Origin: Anaerolineaceae bacterium UBA700 | Lineage (GTDB): Bacteria > Chloroflexota > Anaerolineae > Anaerolineales > Anaerolineaceae | Assembly: GCA_002298885.1 (NCBI GenBank) | Contig: DBMK01000135.1 | Span: 4,082 to 28,300, forward strand | Direction: 5' to 3' | DNA: 24,219 nt | Shown here: positions 8,285 to 15,016 of the stretch, in pieces | Layout of the letters: the number at the start of each line of letters is the position of its first letter | Numbering within the stretch: the first letter of the stretch is position 1 | The notes under the pieces: model-generated | What the model was told of the DNA's origin: nothing | Database searches by the model: none | The model's input: only the letters and a program-made list of their open reading frames with translations | Program-made: the position numbers and the translations under genes

Positions 8285-8345
8285 TCCCCCCATTTTCGCC
8301 ATTGATTACTGGCCTTTCCGAATCTAAATGGCGAAAATGGGGGGA
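8285..8345. repeat. 19-bp palindrome between aroA and aroE
   Basis: Two 18-base arms, CCCCCCATTTTCGCCATT (8286-8303) and its exact reverse complement (8327-8344), with one more T-A pair outside, enclose a 23-base loop. Inside the loop GATT (8304-8307) can pair with AATC (8321-8324), extending the stem. On the transcribed minus strand there is no U-run after the stem, so it is not a classic intrinsic terminator. It may be a REP-like mobile palindrome or an RNA processing/stability element in the operon transcript. Confidence 0.75.
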
Positions 8346-8364
8346 TGAAAGGGGGGTAAGTTTT

Positions 8365-9696
8365 TTATTCTAGCAATATATCAGCTCCCAAAGACCGCAA
8401 CACCTCTGAAAACTCCGGGAACGATTCGCCGATAATCCCCGCGTATTCCACCGTCACAGGCCGTTCGGCGGCCAGGCCGGCCAGGGCCAGCGACATCGCC
8501 AGGCGGTGGTCACCATGCGGGTCGAGCTGAGCCCCGCCGGGAAGGCTACCGCGGCCGTCGACGATAAAGCCATCGGGCTTCTCCTCGGCGTTTACGCCCA
8601 GTGCGCGCAGCCCGGCGCACAGTGCGCCGATGCGGTCAGACTCTTTATAGCGCAGCTCCTCAGCCTGGCAGACCTCGCTTGGGCCGCGGGCGAAGGCAGC
8701 CGCCACTGCAAAGGCGGGAAATTCGTCGATCATGCGCACCACGCGCTCGCCGGACACGCTCCCGCCGCGCAGCTCGCCGGCGCGCACCGTGAGATCGCCC
8801 ACCGGCTCGCCGGAAACCAGGCTCGGGCTGCTCACCAGGATATTAGCGCCCATTTCCTGCAGAGCGTCCAACAGACCGGTGCGGGTGGGATTGAGCCCAA
8901 CGCCCTTCAGAAGCACCGACGAGCCGGGTGTGATAAGGGCTGCCACCAGCAGGAAGGCTGCGGCGGAAAAATCGCCGGGGATGGTCATATTAAGTGGTGT
9001 CAAGCGGAGTGGATCGGGCGGGATAAGGCGCAAGGTAGGGGTCGGGCTGCCGGGAGCGGCATCCTCGATGTGCACGCCCAGGGTGCGCAGCATGCGTTCG
9101 GTGTGGTCGCGCGAGGGGACCGGCTCGCACAGCTCCACCGGGCCGCCGGCGGCCAGGCCGGCCAGCAGCAGGCAGGATTTGAGCTGGGCGCTGGCGACCG
9201 GCAGGGTGTAAGCCAGCGGTTTCAGGCGTTCGCCGGCTGGCCGGCCTGCCAGGGTGAGCGGAGCGCCGCCGCCTGGGCCGGCCTGGATGGCCACACCCAT
9301 GGCCTGCAGCGGCTCGATGATGCGCCCCATCGGGCGGCGGCGCAGGCCGGCAGAGCCGTCCAATACGGCCGGGATTCCGGCGGCGGCCAGGGCGCCGGCC
9401 AGGAGGCGGATGGTGGTGGCTGAGTTGCCGCAGTCGATGGGCGCTTGCGGAGGTTTCAGCGCGCTCGTTCCGCCCCCAACCACCACCAGGGTGTCCCCCT
9501 CTAGATGCCAGGGCACACCCAGCGCAGTCAGGGCACGCAGCATGGCGTCGGTAACACCCGAGACCAGGAAATTATTGATGCGGCTTTCTCCGTCGGCCAG
9601 GGCGGCAAACAGGGCCGCCCGATGGGAGATAGACTTGTCGCCGGGCAGGACGACCTGCCCATGCAGCGGGCCGCCTGGGGAAACAGTCAGGTTCAA
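8365..9696 (-). CDS. aroA: 3-phosphoshikimate 1-carboxyvinyltransferase (EPSP synthase)
   Basis: AroA transfers the enolpyruvyl group of PEP to shikimate-3-phosphate. The 443 residues include PGDKSISHRAALFAALADG (18-36), CGNSATTIRLLAG (89-101), RRPMGRIIEPL, VASAQLKSCLLLAGL, SRDHTERML, PGDFSAAAF, DEFPAFAVAAAFA, RYKESDR and DPHGDHRLAMSLALAGL. Start is TTG at 9696: it overlaps the tyrA stop (TTGA), has GGAGG 6 bases upstream, and leaves the normal length before PGDKS. The position equivalent to E. coli Gly96 is Ala93, and Pro101 is Leu98. Ala at the Gly96 position is known to reduce glyphosate binding, so the enzyme may be naturally less sensitive. This is inferred from one aligned loop. Confidence 0.96.
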   Translation of the reverse strand: MNLTVSPGGPLHGQVVLPGDKSISHRAALFAALADGESRINNFLVSGVTDAMLRALTALGVPWHLEGDTLVVVGGGTSALKPPQAPIDCGNSATTIRLLAGALAAAGIPAVLDGSAGLRRRPMGRIIEPLQAMGVAIQAGPGGGAPLTLAGRPAGERLKPLAYTLPVASAQLKSCLLLAGLAAGGPVELCEPVPSRDHTERMLRTLGVHIEDAAPGSPTPTLRLIPPDPLRLTPLNMTIPGDFSAAAFLLVAALITPGSSVLLKGVGLNPTRTGLLDALQEMGANILVSSPSLVSGEPVGDLTVRAGELRGGSVSGERVVRMIDEFPAFAVAAAFARGPSEVCQAEELRYKESDRIGALCAGLRALGVNAEEKPDGFIVDGRGSLPGGAQLDPHGDHRLAMSLALAGLAAERPVTVEYAGIIGESFPEFSEVLRSLGADILLE

Positions 9697-10577
9697 GGCT
9701 GGCCTCCACTGGCGGCAAGGATGGCTGCCCGGCGAACGGCGGCCGCATCCAGCATCTGGCGCAGTCCCTGGGCATCGCTGCCCGCCAGGCAGGATTCGAG
9801 CGCATCCAGGCAGCCGCGCAGGCCTTTCAGGCTGGCCAGAAGGTTTTCCCGGTTGGTCAGCAGCACATCCAGCATGACGGAGGAAGGGGAAGCGGCCAGG
9901 CGGGTGGTGCTGCTGAAGCCGGTGCTGGCCATGGGCGCCGTTTCAAGCGGAGTGGCGACGGCCAGGGCGCAGGCTACCACGTAGGGCAGGTGGCTGGTCG
10001 AGGCCACCCAGCGGTCGTGAGTCTCGGCGTCCAGCCAGACCGGCGCTGCCTGGAGGGTTTCAGTCAGTTCTTGCGCCAGGCGGCAGGCGCCCGGGGATGT
10101 GCGCGCCAGACGGGTGAAGGCGAAAGGCCGGCCACGAAAAATGGCCGGGTCTGCCGCGGCGATCGTGGCCTTTTCCTTGCCGCACATCGGGTGCCCGCCG
10201 AGCGGGTCGAAGCGCTCGGGAAGGGCCTCCATAGCCCGGATAATGTTCGTCTTGGTGGATCCCAGGTCGAGCACCATCAGCTTGCCGGAGTGGAGCCTGG
10301 GAAGGTCTGCCAGGAGACCCAAAATGGCACTCACCGGCGCGGCCAGGATCACAAGGTCGGCTCTGGCCAGGGCGCTTTCAAGCCGAATTTCCAGGCGGTC
10401 GCAGGCCCCCTTTTCGGCGGCCAGGCGCATTGCATCCGGGTCCGGGTCGAAGCCGACCAATTCGCGGCAGCGGCCGCGCAGGGCCAGGGCCAGCGATCCG
10501 CCCATCAGGCCCAGCCCCAGGATGGCGACGCGCGCCTCGGCCAATCGCTGCGTTGCGGCAAAGCCAGGCTCCTCCAT
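9693..10577 (-). CDS. tyrA: prephenate dehydrogenase
   Basis: This NAD(P)-dependent enzyme oxidatively decarboxylates prephenate to 4-hydroxyphenylpyruvate, the branch to tyrosine. The 294 residues begin with the nucleotide-binding [10 protein letters not shown] (21-30), followed by FDPDPDAM with an acidic residue after the second strand, which favours [11 protein letters not shown] and GGHPMCGKE (127-135) are substrate-site motifs, as is [16 protein letters not shown]. An arogenate-specific activity cannot be excluded. No ACT or chorismate mutase domain is fused; the mutase is the separate gene at 11696. The ATG at 10577 overlaps the aroF stop by one base, and the tyrA stop overlaps the aroA TTG. 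Confidence 0.93.
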   Translation of the reverse strand: MEEPGFAATQRLAEARVAILGLGLMGGSLALALRGRCRELVGFDPDPDAMRLAAEKGACDRLEIRLESALARADLVILAAPVSAILGLLADLPRLHSGKLMVLDLGSTKTNIIRAMEALPERFDPLGGHPMCGKEKATIAAADPAIFRGRPFAFTRLARTSPGACRLAQELTETLQAAPVWLDAETHDRWVASTSHLPYVVACALAVATPLETAPMASTGFSSTTRLAASPSSVMLDVLLTNRENLLASLKGLRGCLDALESCLAGSDAQGLRQMLDAAAVRRAAILAASGGQP

Positions 10578-11650
10578 CAGGCGTCCACCAAAGAATGCCG
10601 TTGGGCCGGCAGGTTGGCGGAATGGGGAGGCGGTACGCTGCGCCCGATAGCCTCGGCTATAGCCTTGATCTGCCGCACCAACTCGGCGAATTTTTCGGGC
10701 TTCAAGCTCTGCTCACCGTCCGAAAGCGCCTCTTCGGGCTTATTGTGCACTTCGACGATGATTCCGTCCGCTCCGGCAGCGATGCCGGCGCGGGCAATGG
10801 CGGCCACGTATTCCCAGTGGCCGGTGCTGTGGCTCGGATCGAGCATCACCGGCAGGTGGCTGTGCGACTTGAGCACAGGAATGGCGTTGATATCGGTGGT
10901 ATTGCGGGTAGCGGTCTCATAGGTGCGGATGCCGCGCTCGCACAGGATCACCCGCCGGTTGCCGTGGGAGAGGATGTATTCGGCTGCCATCAGCAGTTCC
11001 TCAATCGTGGCGCTCATGCCGCGCTTGAGCAGCACCGGCTGGTGGCTCTCGCCGGCAGCGTGGAGCAGGGCGAAGTTCTGCATGTTGCGGGCGCCGATCT
11101 GCAGGATATCGGCGTGAGACGCTACCAGCGGCACCTGCTCCGGTGACATGACTTCGGTTACCACCGGCATGCCGGTCACCTGGCGGACCTCGTCCAGGAT
11201 CTCCAGGCCGGCTTCACCCAGACCCTGGAACGAGTAGGGCGACGTGCGGGGTTTGAAGGCCCCGCCGCGCAGGATATGGGCGCCGGCTTCCTGAACCGCC
11301 AGGGCGATCTCGAGCGTCTGGGTGCGGCTCTCAACCGAGCATGGGCCGGCCATGATGACGATGCCCTGGCTGCCGATGTTGACCCCGTCCAGCGGGAAGT
11401 CGGTATCCTGCGGGCTGAACTCGCGCGAGGCCAGCTTGTAGGGGCGCGAGATGGGCACCACCCGGTCGACACCTGGCTGGGTGGCAAAGACGTGCTGGTA
11501 TTGCAGCGCCGTGGTCCCTTCGCCGATTGCGCCAATGATGACGCGTTCTTCGCCGCGCGAAACGTGGGCCTTCAGGCCCAGCGACTCGACGTGGGTGATG
11601 ATATGCTCAATTTCCTGGGGGGTTGCGTCTATTCGCATTACGATTAACAT
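10577..11650 (-). CDS. aroF: 3-deoxy-7-phosphoheptulonate synthase (DAHP synthase, ACT-like N-terminal domain)
   Basis: This enzyme catalyses the entry step of the shikimate pathway, condensing PEP and erythrose-4-phosphate. The 357-residue protein has a ferredoxin/ACT-like N-terminal domain (1-70, [17 protein letters not shown]), as in the Thermotoga type that is feedback-inhibited by Tyr or Phe, then the barrel with AGPCSVES (101-108), [12 protein letters not shown] (132-143), [36 protein letters not shown] and the metal-binding DPSHSTG. The ATG at 11650 is chosen over an upstream ATG (11689) because GGAGGA lies 5 bases before it and the protein then starts like its family. It sits 45 bases after aroH. 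Confidence 0.95.
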   Translation of the reverse strand: MLIVMRIDATPQEIEHIITHVESLGLKAHVSRGEERVIIGAIGEGTTALQYQHVFATQPGVDRVVPISRPYKLASREFSPQDTDFPLDGVNIGSQGIVIMAGPCSVESRTQTLEIALAVQEAGAHILRGGAFKPRTSPYSFQGLGEAGLEILDEVRQVTGMPVVTEVMSPEQVPLVASHADILQIGARNMQNFALLHAAGESHQPVLLKRGMSATIEELLMAAEYILSHGNRRVILCERGIRTYETATRNTTDINAIPVLKSHSHLPVMLDPSHSTGHWEYVAAIARAGIAAGADGIIVEVHNKPEEALSDGEQSLKPEKFAELVRQIKAIAEAIGRSVPPPHSANLPAQRHSLVDA

Positions 11651-11695
11651 GGGTTCCTCCGAATTAAATGTAAAAGTAAAAAGATCCATGCGGAT

Positions 11696-12079
11696 TTATT
11701 CGCCTGAAGAAAGCGGCATGGTCAGGTCAGGCCGCAAGCTGGCGGCCTGGTCGAGGTAGACGTGGTGAATGGATGCTTGCGGAAGGTCGGTATTCCAGTG
11801 CAGCAGGACGCGGATGCAGCGCGGCAGGCTGCCTGGTACCGGTATTTCCTGGGCGCACATCAGGGGCACGGTCTCCCAGCCCATCTGGCGGGCGGCCTGG
11901 GCCGGGTACGTTGAGCATAGGTCGCCGGTAACGGTGAAAAAGGCGCTGGCCAGGTCGGCCGGATCGAGGGCCGGGTTGGCGTTCAGGATGGCGGAAAGCA
12001 GTTGGCGCGTCGCCGCAAGCACCTCCTCCGGCTCATCCCGCTCTGCTACTGTGGCCCCGCGCACGCCGCGAATTGCCAT
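11696..12079 (-). CDS. aroH: chorismate mutase, AroH type
   Basis: This trimeric, monofunctional chorismate mutase converts chorismate to prephenate. The 127 residues match Bacillus subtilis AroH in length and in the active-site positions: Arg7 (GVRGAT), Cys75 and Glu78 (MCAQEIPV), Arg90 (CIRVLL) and Tyr108 (HHVYLDQA). The ATG at 12079 has GGAGG 7 bases upstream; a longer in-frame start (12127) would run through the attenuator hairpin and is rejected. It is the first structural gene of the aro operon and lies directly behind the attenuator, so its expression, and that of everything downstream, should depend on read-through of the hairpin at 12104-12135. Confidence 0.96.
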   Translation of the reverse strand: MAIRGVRGATVAERDEPEEVLAATRQLLSAILNANPALDPADLASAFFTVTGDLCSTYPAQAARQMGWETVPLMCAQEIPVPGSLPRCIRVLLHWNTDLPQASIHHVYLDQAASLRPDLTMPLSSGE

Positions 12080-12103
12080 AATCGAACCTCCACTCGTTGA
12101 AAT

Positions 12104-12135
12104 AAAAAACTGCGATGCCTTTGGCATCGCAGTTT
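12104..12135 (-). terminator. intrinsic terminator of an attenuator, upstream of aroH
   Basis: A perfect 13-bp stem (12107-12119 with 12123-12135) and a 3-base loop are followed on the minus strand by TTTTTTATTT. This is a textbook Rho-independent terminator, but it stands 25 bases before the aroH start and behind a short leader ORF, so it fits an attenuator. The base-proximal 5' arm (12123-12130, GCGATGCC in the transcript) can alternatively pair with GGTAGCGC at 12168-12175, with one mismatch and one G-U pair, which would be the antiterminator. Confidence 0.88.
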
Positions 12136-12163
12136 GGGCTTCAGATCTTCTTGGATTACCCTT

Positions 12164-12241
12164 TTAAGCGCTACCAACGGCAGCCGGAATCGGTTTGCCG
12201 AAGTAATTGGAGTAGCGATAAAAGGAGAACCAGTTATTCAT
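12164..12241 (-). CDS. aromatic-rich leader peptide (attenuator)
   Basis: This is a 25-residue ORF starting MNNWFSFYRYSNYF and ending at TAA 12164, with Trp4, Phe5, Phe7, Tyr8, Tyr10, Tyr13 and Phe14: seven aromatics in eleven residues. It lies between a promoter and an intrinsic terminator just ahead of aroH-aroF-tyrA-aroA. By analogy with trp and phe leader peptides, scarcity of charged aromatic tRNAs should stall the ribosome within residues 4-14. The last codons (GGT AGC GCT) are then free to pair with the terminator's 5' arm, giving read-through. A ribosome reaching the stop codon covers them and lets the terminator form. No Shine-Dalgarno motif is visible, and the predicted transcript start is only about 10 bases upstream, so translation may be nearly leaderless. 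Confidence 0.82.
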   Translation of the reverse strand: MNNWFSFYRYSNYFGKPIPAAVGSA

Positions 12242-12258
12242 GGTATGTAATAACGTAT

Positions 12259-12287
12259 AGCTTACCAAAAACGAAGGCTAAAGTCAA
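12259..12287 (-). promoter_or_regulatory. probable promoter of the aro operon
   Basis: On the minus strand TTGACT (12287-12282) and TAAGCT (12264-12259) are spaced by 17 bases. A start near 12251 would place the leader-peptide ATG (12241) about 10 nt into the transcript. The -35 matches consensus in 5 of 6 positions; the -10 is weaker but keeps the conserved first, second and last bases. Confidence 0.5.
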
Positions 12288-12318
12288 TAGGCTTTTTGAT
12301 CGAACCTTGATTATTAAA

Positions 12319-13428
12319 TCATTGGCGCAGGATAGACGGAAGGCGATAATGGAAAACAAAATGGCCTTCAAAATTCAGGTCCAGAGAATCGGGCGGCAGG
12401 GTAACCGGGGTTGAGAGGGGATCGAAGGTGTAATCATAGCTCGACGGCACGACCGAGTAATCGCCAGCCGGTAATGCTGAAATCGTATAGTATCCCTGGT
12501 TGTTCGTAGTTGTTCTTCCGATTTTCGAGGCAGATACGACAACGTTCGGGATGCCATTTCCCTCGCCGTCCGTTATTCGACCGCCGATCGTATACAATTG
12601 GATTGTGCTGCGCAGATAGCAAAAATGGACCGAATTCATGAAGAGGTTCTCGTTTTCCAGATAATAACCCTTATCGGCTTCATCCCAAAAGGCGTTACTG
12701 TCTGAGTAGAGAATCACCGGTCCGGATCCTGCCTGGATCACGTCCGCATTGATAACGTCGAGCGCGCCGCCCGAGGCATTGTTCGCCAACCTGGTCGCGT
12801 ACACTCCATCACTCGTAAAATAACCGGTGTAATTCTGTTTAAAGGATGAAACGATCCCATAGGATCCATTCGTAATCAGGCTGTCCGTAGGGTGAGTAAC
12901 CGTGGCGGTGACTTCCTCGGGGATGATTCCGGCAGTTGTGACGTTGAACGGATCCAATAAGCTCTGGTTTGCAATGCTGCTCGTCGGCACTCCTCCAAAC
13001 GAGTCGTTCTCTGTCAACAGGATGGCGCAGCCGCCATTTTTGATGTAATTCAACAGCACGGTCTGTTCGGCCGTGCTCAACGGGGATATCGCCAGGGAAT
13101 TATGGTATGCGGAGGTTAAGAAGAGAATCCCTACCCCCGTGAGCGACTCGGAAGTAAGCGTTGAAAATGACGTGAACGATGAATTGGGAAGATTCACAGC
13201 GATCGAATCCCTGGCTTCAGAAAAAAAGGAGCCGAATTCAATCGACCCGCCTTCGCCACCCCTGGCGTAATCGAACCCCCCGATAATGAAGGAGGTATCT
13301 GCATCCGTCCAGCGTGTTTTGTTTGCGTGGGATTCGGCAAATGCTGCCTGGCTTGTCGCCGGCAGCAGCGCCACAGCCATTAATACCAGGATGCTCTTTC
13401 GCAAGCCTTTAAACACCAATTTAGCCAT
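12319..13428 (-). CDS. secreted protein with carboxypeptidase-regulatory-like domain
   Basis: A 369-residue exported protein. The N-terminus has a basic start and hydrophobic core (MAKLVFKGLRKSILVLMAVA) ending near SQAAFA, a type I signal peptide. Residues about 40-250 resemble a glutamine-amidotransferase-like or ThuA-like fold (GVGILFLTSAYHNSLAISPLSTAEQTVLLNYI, then GGCAILLTEND), but no catalytic motif is certain. Residues 279-357 form a carboxypeptidase-regulatory-like beta domain (IGGRITDGEGNGIPNVVVSA, TTNNQGYYTISALPAGDYSV). The protein ends in FHYRLPSILRQ, similar to the tail of the surface protein at 21286. ATG 13428 is preceded by GGGAGA; a longer ORF to 13461 lacks a site. The next gene downstream is the aro leader. 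Confidence 0.75.
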   Translation of the reverse strand: MAKLVFKGLRKSILVLMAVALLPATSQAAFAESHANKTRWTDADTSFIIGGFDYARGGEGGSIEFGSFFSEARDSIAVNLPNSSFTSFSTLTSESLTGVGILFLTSAYHNSLAISPLSTAEQTVLLNYIKNGGCAILLTENDSFGGVPTSSIANQSLLDPFNVTTAGIIPEEVTATVTHPTDSLITNGSYGIVSSFKQNYTGYFTSDGVYATRLANNASGGALDVINADVIQAGSGPVILYSDSNAFWDEADKGYYLENENLFMNSVHFCYLRSTIQLYTIGGRITDGEGNGIPNVVVSASKIGRTTTNNQGYYTISALPAGDYSVVPSSYDYTFDPLSTPVTLPPDSLDLNFEGHFVFHYRLPSILRQ

Positions 13429-13643
13429 GATAGATCTCCCTATATTTCCTGGCTTAAACATGGGCCTTGATTCTTGGCCTGGGATGAATATGGGTTCTAC
13501 CTTTATAATAATGAAACAAAAATGGGAAAAGCCTAGGGATAAAGCCGCACAAAGGATTAGATGCAGTTAGAGCATAATTTTTGTGGGTAAATTTCATTAT
13601 AGTTAATTTTTGGTAATAGTTCAACATGTTAATAAATTAAGCT
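13429..13643. other. leader and promoter region of the secreted-protein gene
   Basis: This AT-rich gap of 215 bases contains a promoter (13596-13624) and a predicted 5' untranslated leader of about 160 nt. I could not match the leader to a known riboswitch class. Its left boundary is the ribosome binding site of the secreted protein, and its right boundary is the end of the insertion sequence. Confidence 0.5.
13596..13624 (-). promoter_or_regulatory. strong sigma70-type promoter of the secreted-protein gene
   Basis: On the minus strand TTGAAC (13624-13619) is followed by a 17-base spacer and a perfect TATAAT (13601-13596). A start near 13589 gives a leader of about 160 nt. The insertion sequence ends 20 bases upstream of the -35 box, so the promoter is intact and independent of it. 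Confidence 0.65.
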
Positions 13644-13660
13644 CAGGGCTTTCTCAAAGT
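13644..13660. repeat. left terminal inverted repeat of the IS
   Basis: CAGGGCTTTCTCAAAGT, an exact inverse of the right end at 14893-14909. Homology ends after 17 bases (T against C). Confidence 0.9.
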
Positions 13661-14814
13661 TAAAGGATGAGGCTAAGTGCATGATCGGGATGGGCGGCGA
13701 AGAAGCGTCTAGCAGGGGGAACGAGGTGGAAGTTAGCCTTGGTGATCAAGGCAAGCACGAGATTGTTGATGGTAGCCATGTTATGAGCAGCGGCGTGACT
13801 TTTCCAGCGAGTGGCATCTTCGTGCAAGGAGACGTCACGGCGATAATGTAGGCCGTTTTCGATCTGCCAATAGGATTTGAGCATGACTAAAAGTTGTTCA
13901 GGTCCGGCCTGTTCAGCCGATAAACTGGTAATGCCATGAACGACTTCGTGACGGATCTTACCCGTTTTTTGGATCGTGATGTGACGTTCCAGGCGAATGA
14001 CCTGTTGGACAAAGGGCCAGGCGATAAAATCGTTGAGTTGGCTGCTGGTGGTCAGGGTACGCACTTCGGTTCGACCATGCTGTTTGTTGACCAGGGTAGC
14101 CGAGCGAAAATCTTTTGGAGGGCAGCCCATTCCCGGCAGCAGTTTCACTTCTGGGTCAAACCAGTCTTGTATATCCTGGAGTAATTGGGGTTGATTGCCT
14201 TTGACCGTCCACAGAAAATGACCCCCTGCGGTTCCAATCTGGATCGAAACCTGCCGCTGCGTGTGTAATGCATCTCCAATGACCACCTTGTTGCGTAAAT
14301 CGACCCATTCCAGCAACTTTGGGGCGGCAGTGATCTCATTTTGCTTGTCGGGGATCGCCATCTGTGCCAAGGTGATGCCTTCCTCAGGTAAGAACACCGC
14401 CAGCAAATACAGCCCACTCTCCGTGGGTGTGTCTATCGTTCCACGCAGCGCTTTCCCGTCCATCGCTACGACGACATGATACCCAAGCTGACCCTCATAT
14501 CGATAATGCTCTCTCACCATCCGCTCCAAATCTTCTTCCTGGATCCCTTGCGCCAATATGCGACGATAGGTGTTATGGTGCGGCATCTGTTCCCGTTTCA
14601 ACCCCAGTAGTTTCGTGATCCATTTCTCGCGCAGCTTTACCCATTCAGCTATTCCACTCGGTTTGTCTTCCCCATATAACTTCGCCAGAAACAGCCCCAA
14701 TAATACGGTCGCCAAGGTATATCGCTTTCCCCTGGCCTTCCGTTGATCTGCCAATTTCTCAAAACTGGCATAAATACTGCTGATATCCATGACCTTTCCT
14801 GTGTTACACTCCAT
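13660..14814 (-). CDS. ISAs1-family (H-repeat-like) DDE transposase
   Basis: A full-length 384-residue transposase, typical for the family (about 370-390). The N-terminal DDE_Tnp_1-associated segment (FEKLADQRKARGKRYTLATV, 18-37) precedes the catalytic core: Asp119 in MDGKALRG, Asp181 in VIGDALHTQ, and Glu319 in YWQIENGLHYRRDVSL, the last including the Y-(2)-R-(3)-E-like signature region. No frameshift or stop interrupts it, so it is potentially active. ATG 14814 follows AAGGAAGG; ATG 14790 (MDISSIYASF) is an alternative with its own AGGAAAGG. The G/C-ending codon bias is weaker than in the aro genes, fitting a mobile gene. Confidence 0.95.
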   Translation of the reverse strand: MECNTGKVMDISSIYASFEKLADQRKARGKRYTLATVLLGLFLAKLYGEDKPSGIAEWVKLREKWITKLLGLKREQMPHHNTYRRILAQGIQEEDLERMVREHYRYEGQLGYHVVVAMDGKALRGTIDTPTESGLYLLAVFLPEEGITLAQMAIPDKQNEITAAPKLLEWVDLRNKVVIGDALHTQRQVSIQIGTAGGHFLWTVKGNQPQLLQDIQDWFDPEVKLLPGMGCPPKDFRSATLVNKQHGRTEVRTLTTSSQLNDFIAWPFVQQVIRLERHITIQKTGKIRHEVVHGITSLSAEQAGPEQLLVMLKSYWQIENGLHYRRDVSLHEDATRWKSHAAAHNMATINNLVLALITKANFHLVPPARRFFAAHPDHALSLIL

Positions 14815-14892
14815 CTTGACCTTCCTTGGTTTAGGCTTGTGTTCGCAAACTAAAGCATAACCGAGAAAGGTCTTTTTTGTTCCCTTTTCCTG

Positions 14893-14909
14893 ACTTTGAG
14901 AAAGCCCTG
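14893..14909. repeat. right terminal inverted repeat of the IS
   Basis: Exact reverse complement of 13644-13660. It lies upstream of the transposase start, so the transposase promoter must be in the roughly 78 bases between them. Confidence 0.9.
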
Positions 14910-14919
14910 TTTATAAATA

Positions 14920-14966
14920 TTTATGTGGACATTTTCCGGATACAGCCGTAATAATGTCCACATAAA
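14920..14966. repeat. 14-bp inverted repeat downstream of the beta-lactamase-like gene
   Basis: TTTATGTGGACATT (14920-14933) pairs perfectly with 14953-14966 across a 19-base loop. It lies between the end of the lipoprotein gene and the IS. Neither strand has a U-run right after the stem, so a terminator role is uncertain; it might end the lipoprotein transcript or be a remnant of a mobile palindrome. Confidence 0.6.
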
Positions 14967-15016
14967 AAATGATTCGGGGTGGGAGTGCAGTCAACCGCGG
15001 AAAAGTGATATTTGAT

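Larger units (their letters stand above)
13644..14909 (-). mobile_element. ISAs1-family insertion sequence
   Basis: A 1266-base element bounded by perfect 17-bp inverted repeats beginning CAGGGC (13644-13660 and 14893-14909), with a single full-length transposase inside. The transposase stop codon starts on the last base of the left inverted repeat. The flanks, aaattaagct on the left and tttataaata on the right, do not form an obvious target duplication, although ISAs1 elements usually make one of 8-10 bp. The element separates the secreted protein from the beta-lactamase-like lipoprotein and does not interrupt either. Confidence 0.9.

Noticed and set aside
12080..12127. Longer aroH start at 12127
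   Set aside because: The extension would read through the terminator hairpin. The ATG at 12079 has a good GGAGG and matches the family N-terminus.
12136..12241. T-box riboswitch upstream of aroH
   Set aside because: No T-box consensus (TGGNACCGCG-like) or specifier loop is visible; the leader ORF with aromatic codons explains the terminator better.
13634..14919. Target-site duplication around the IS
   Set aside because: The two flanking 10-mers differ at most positions.
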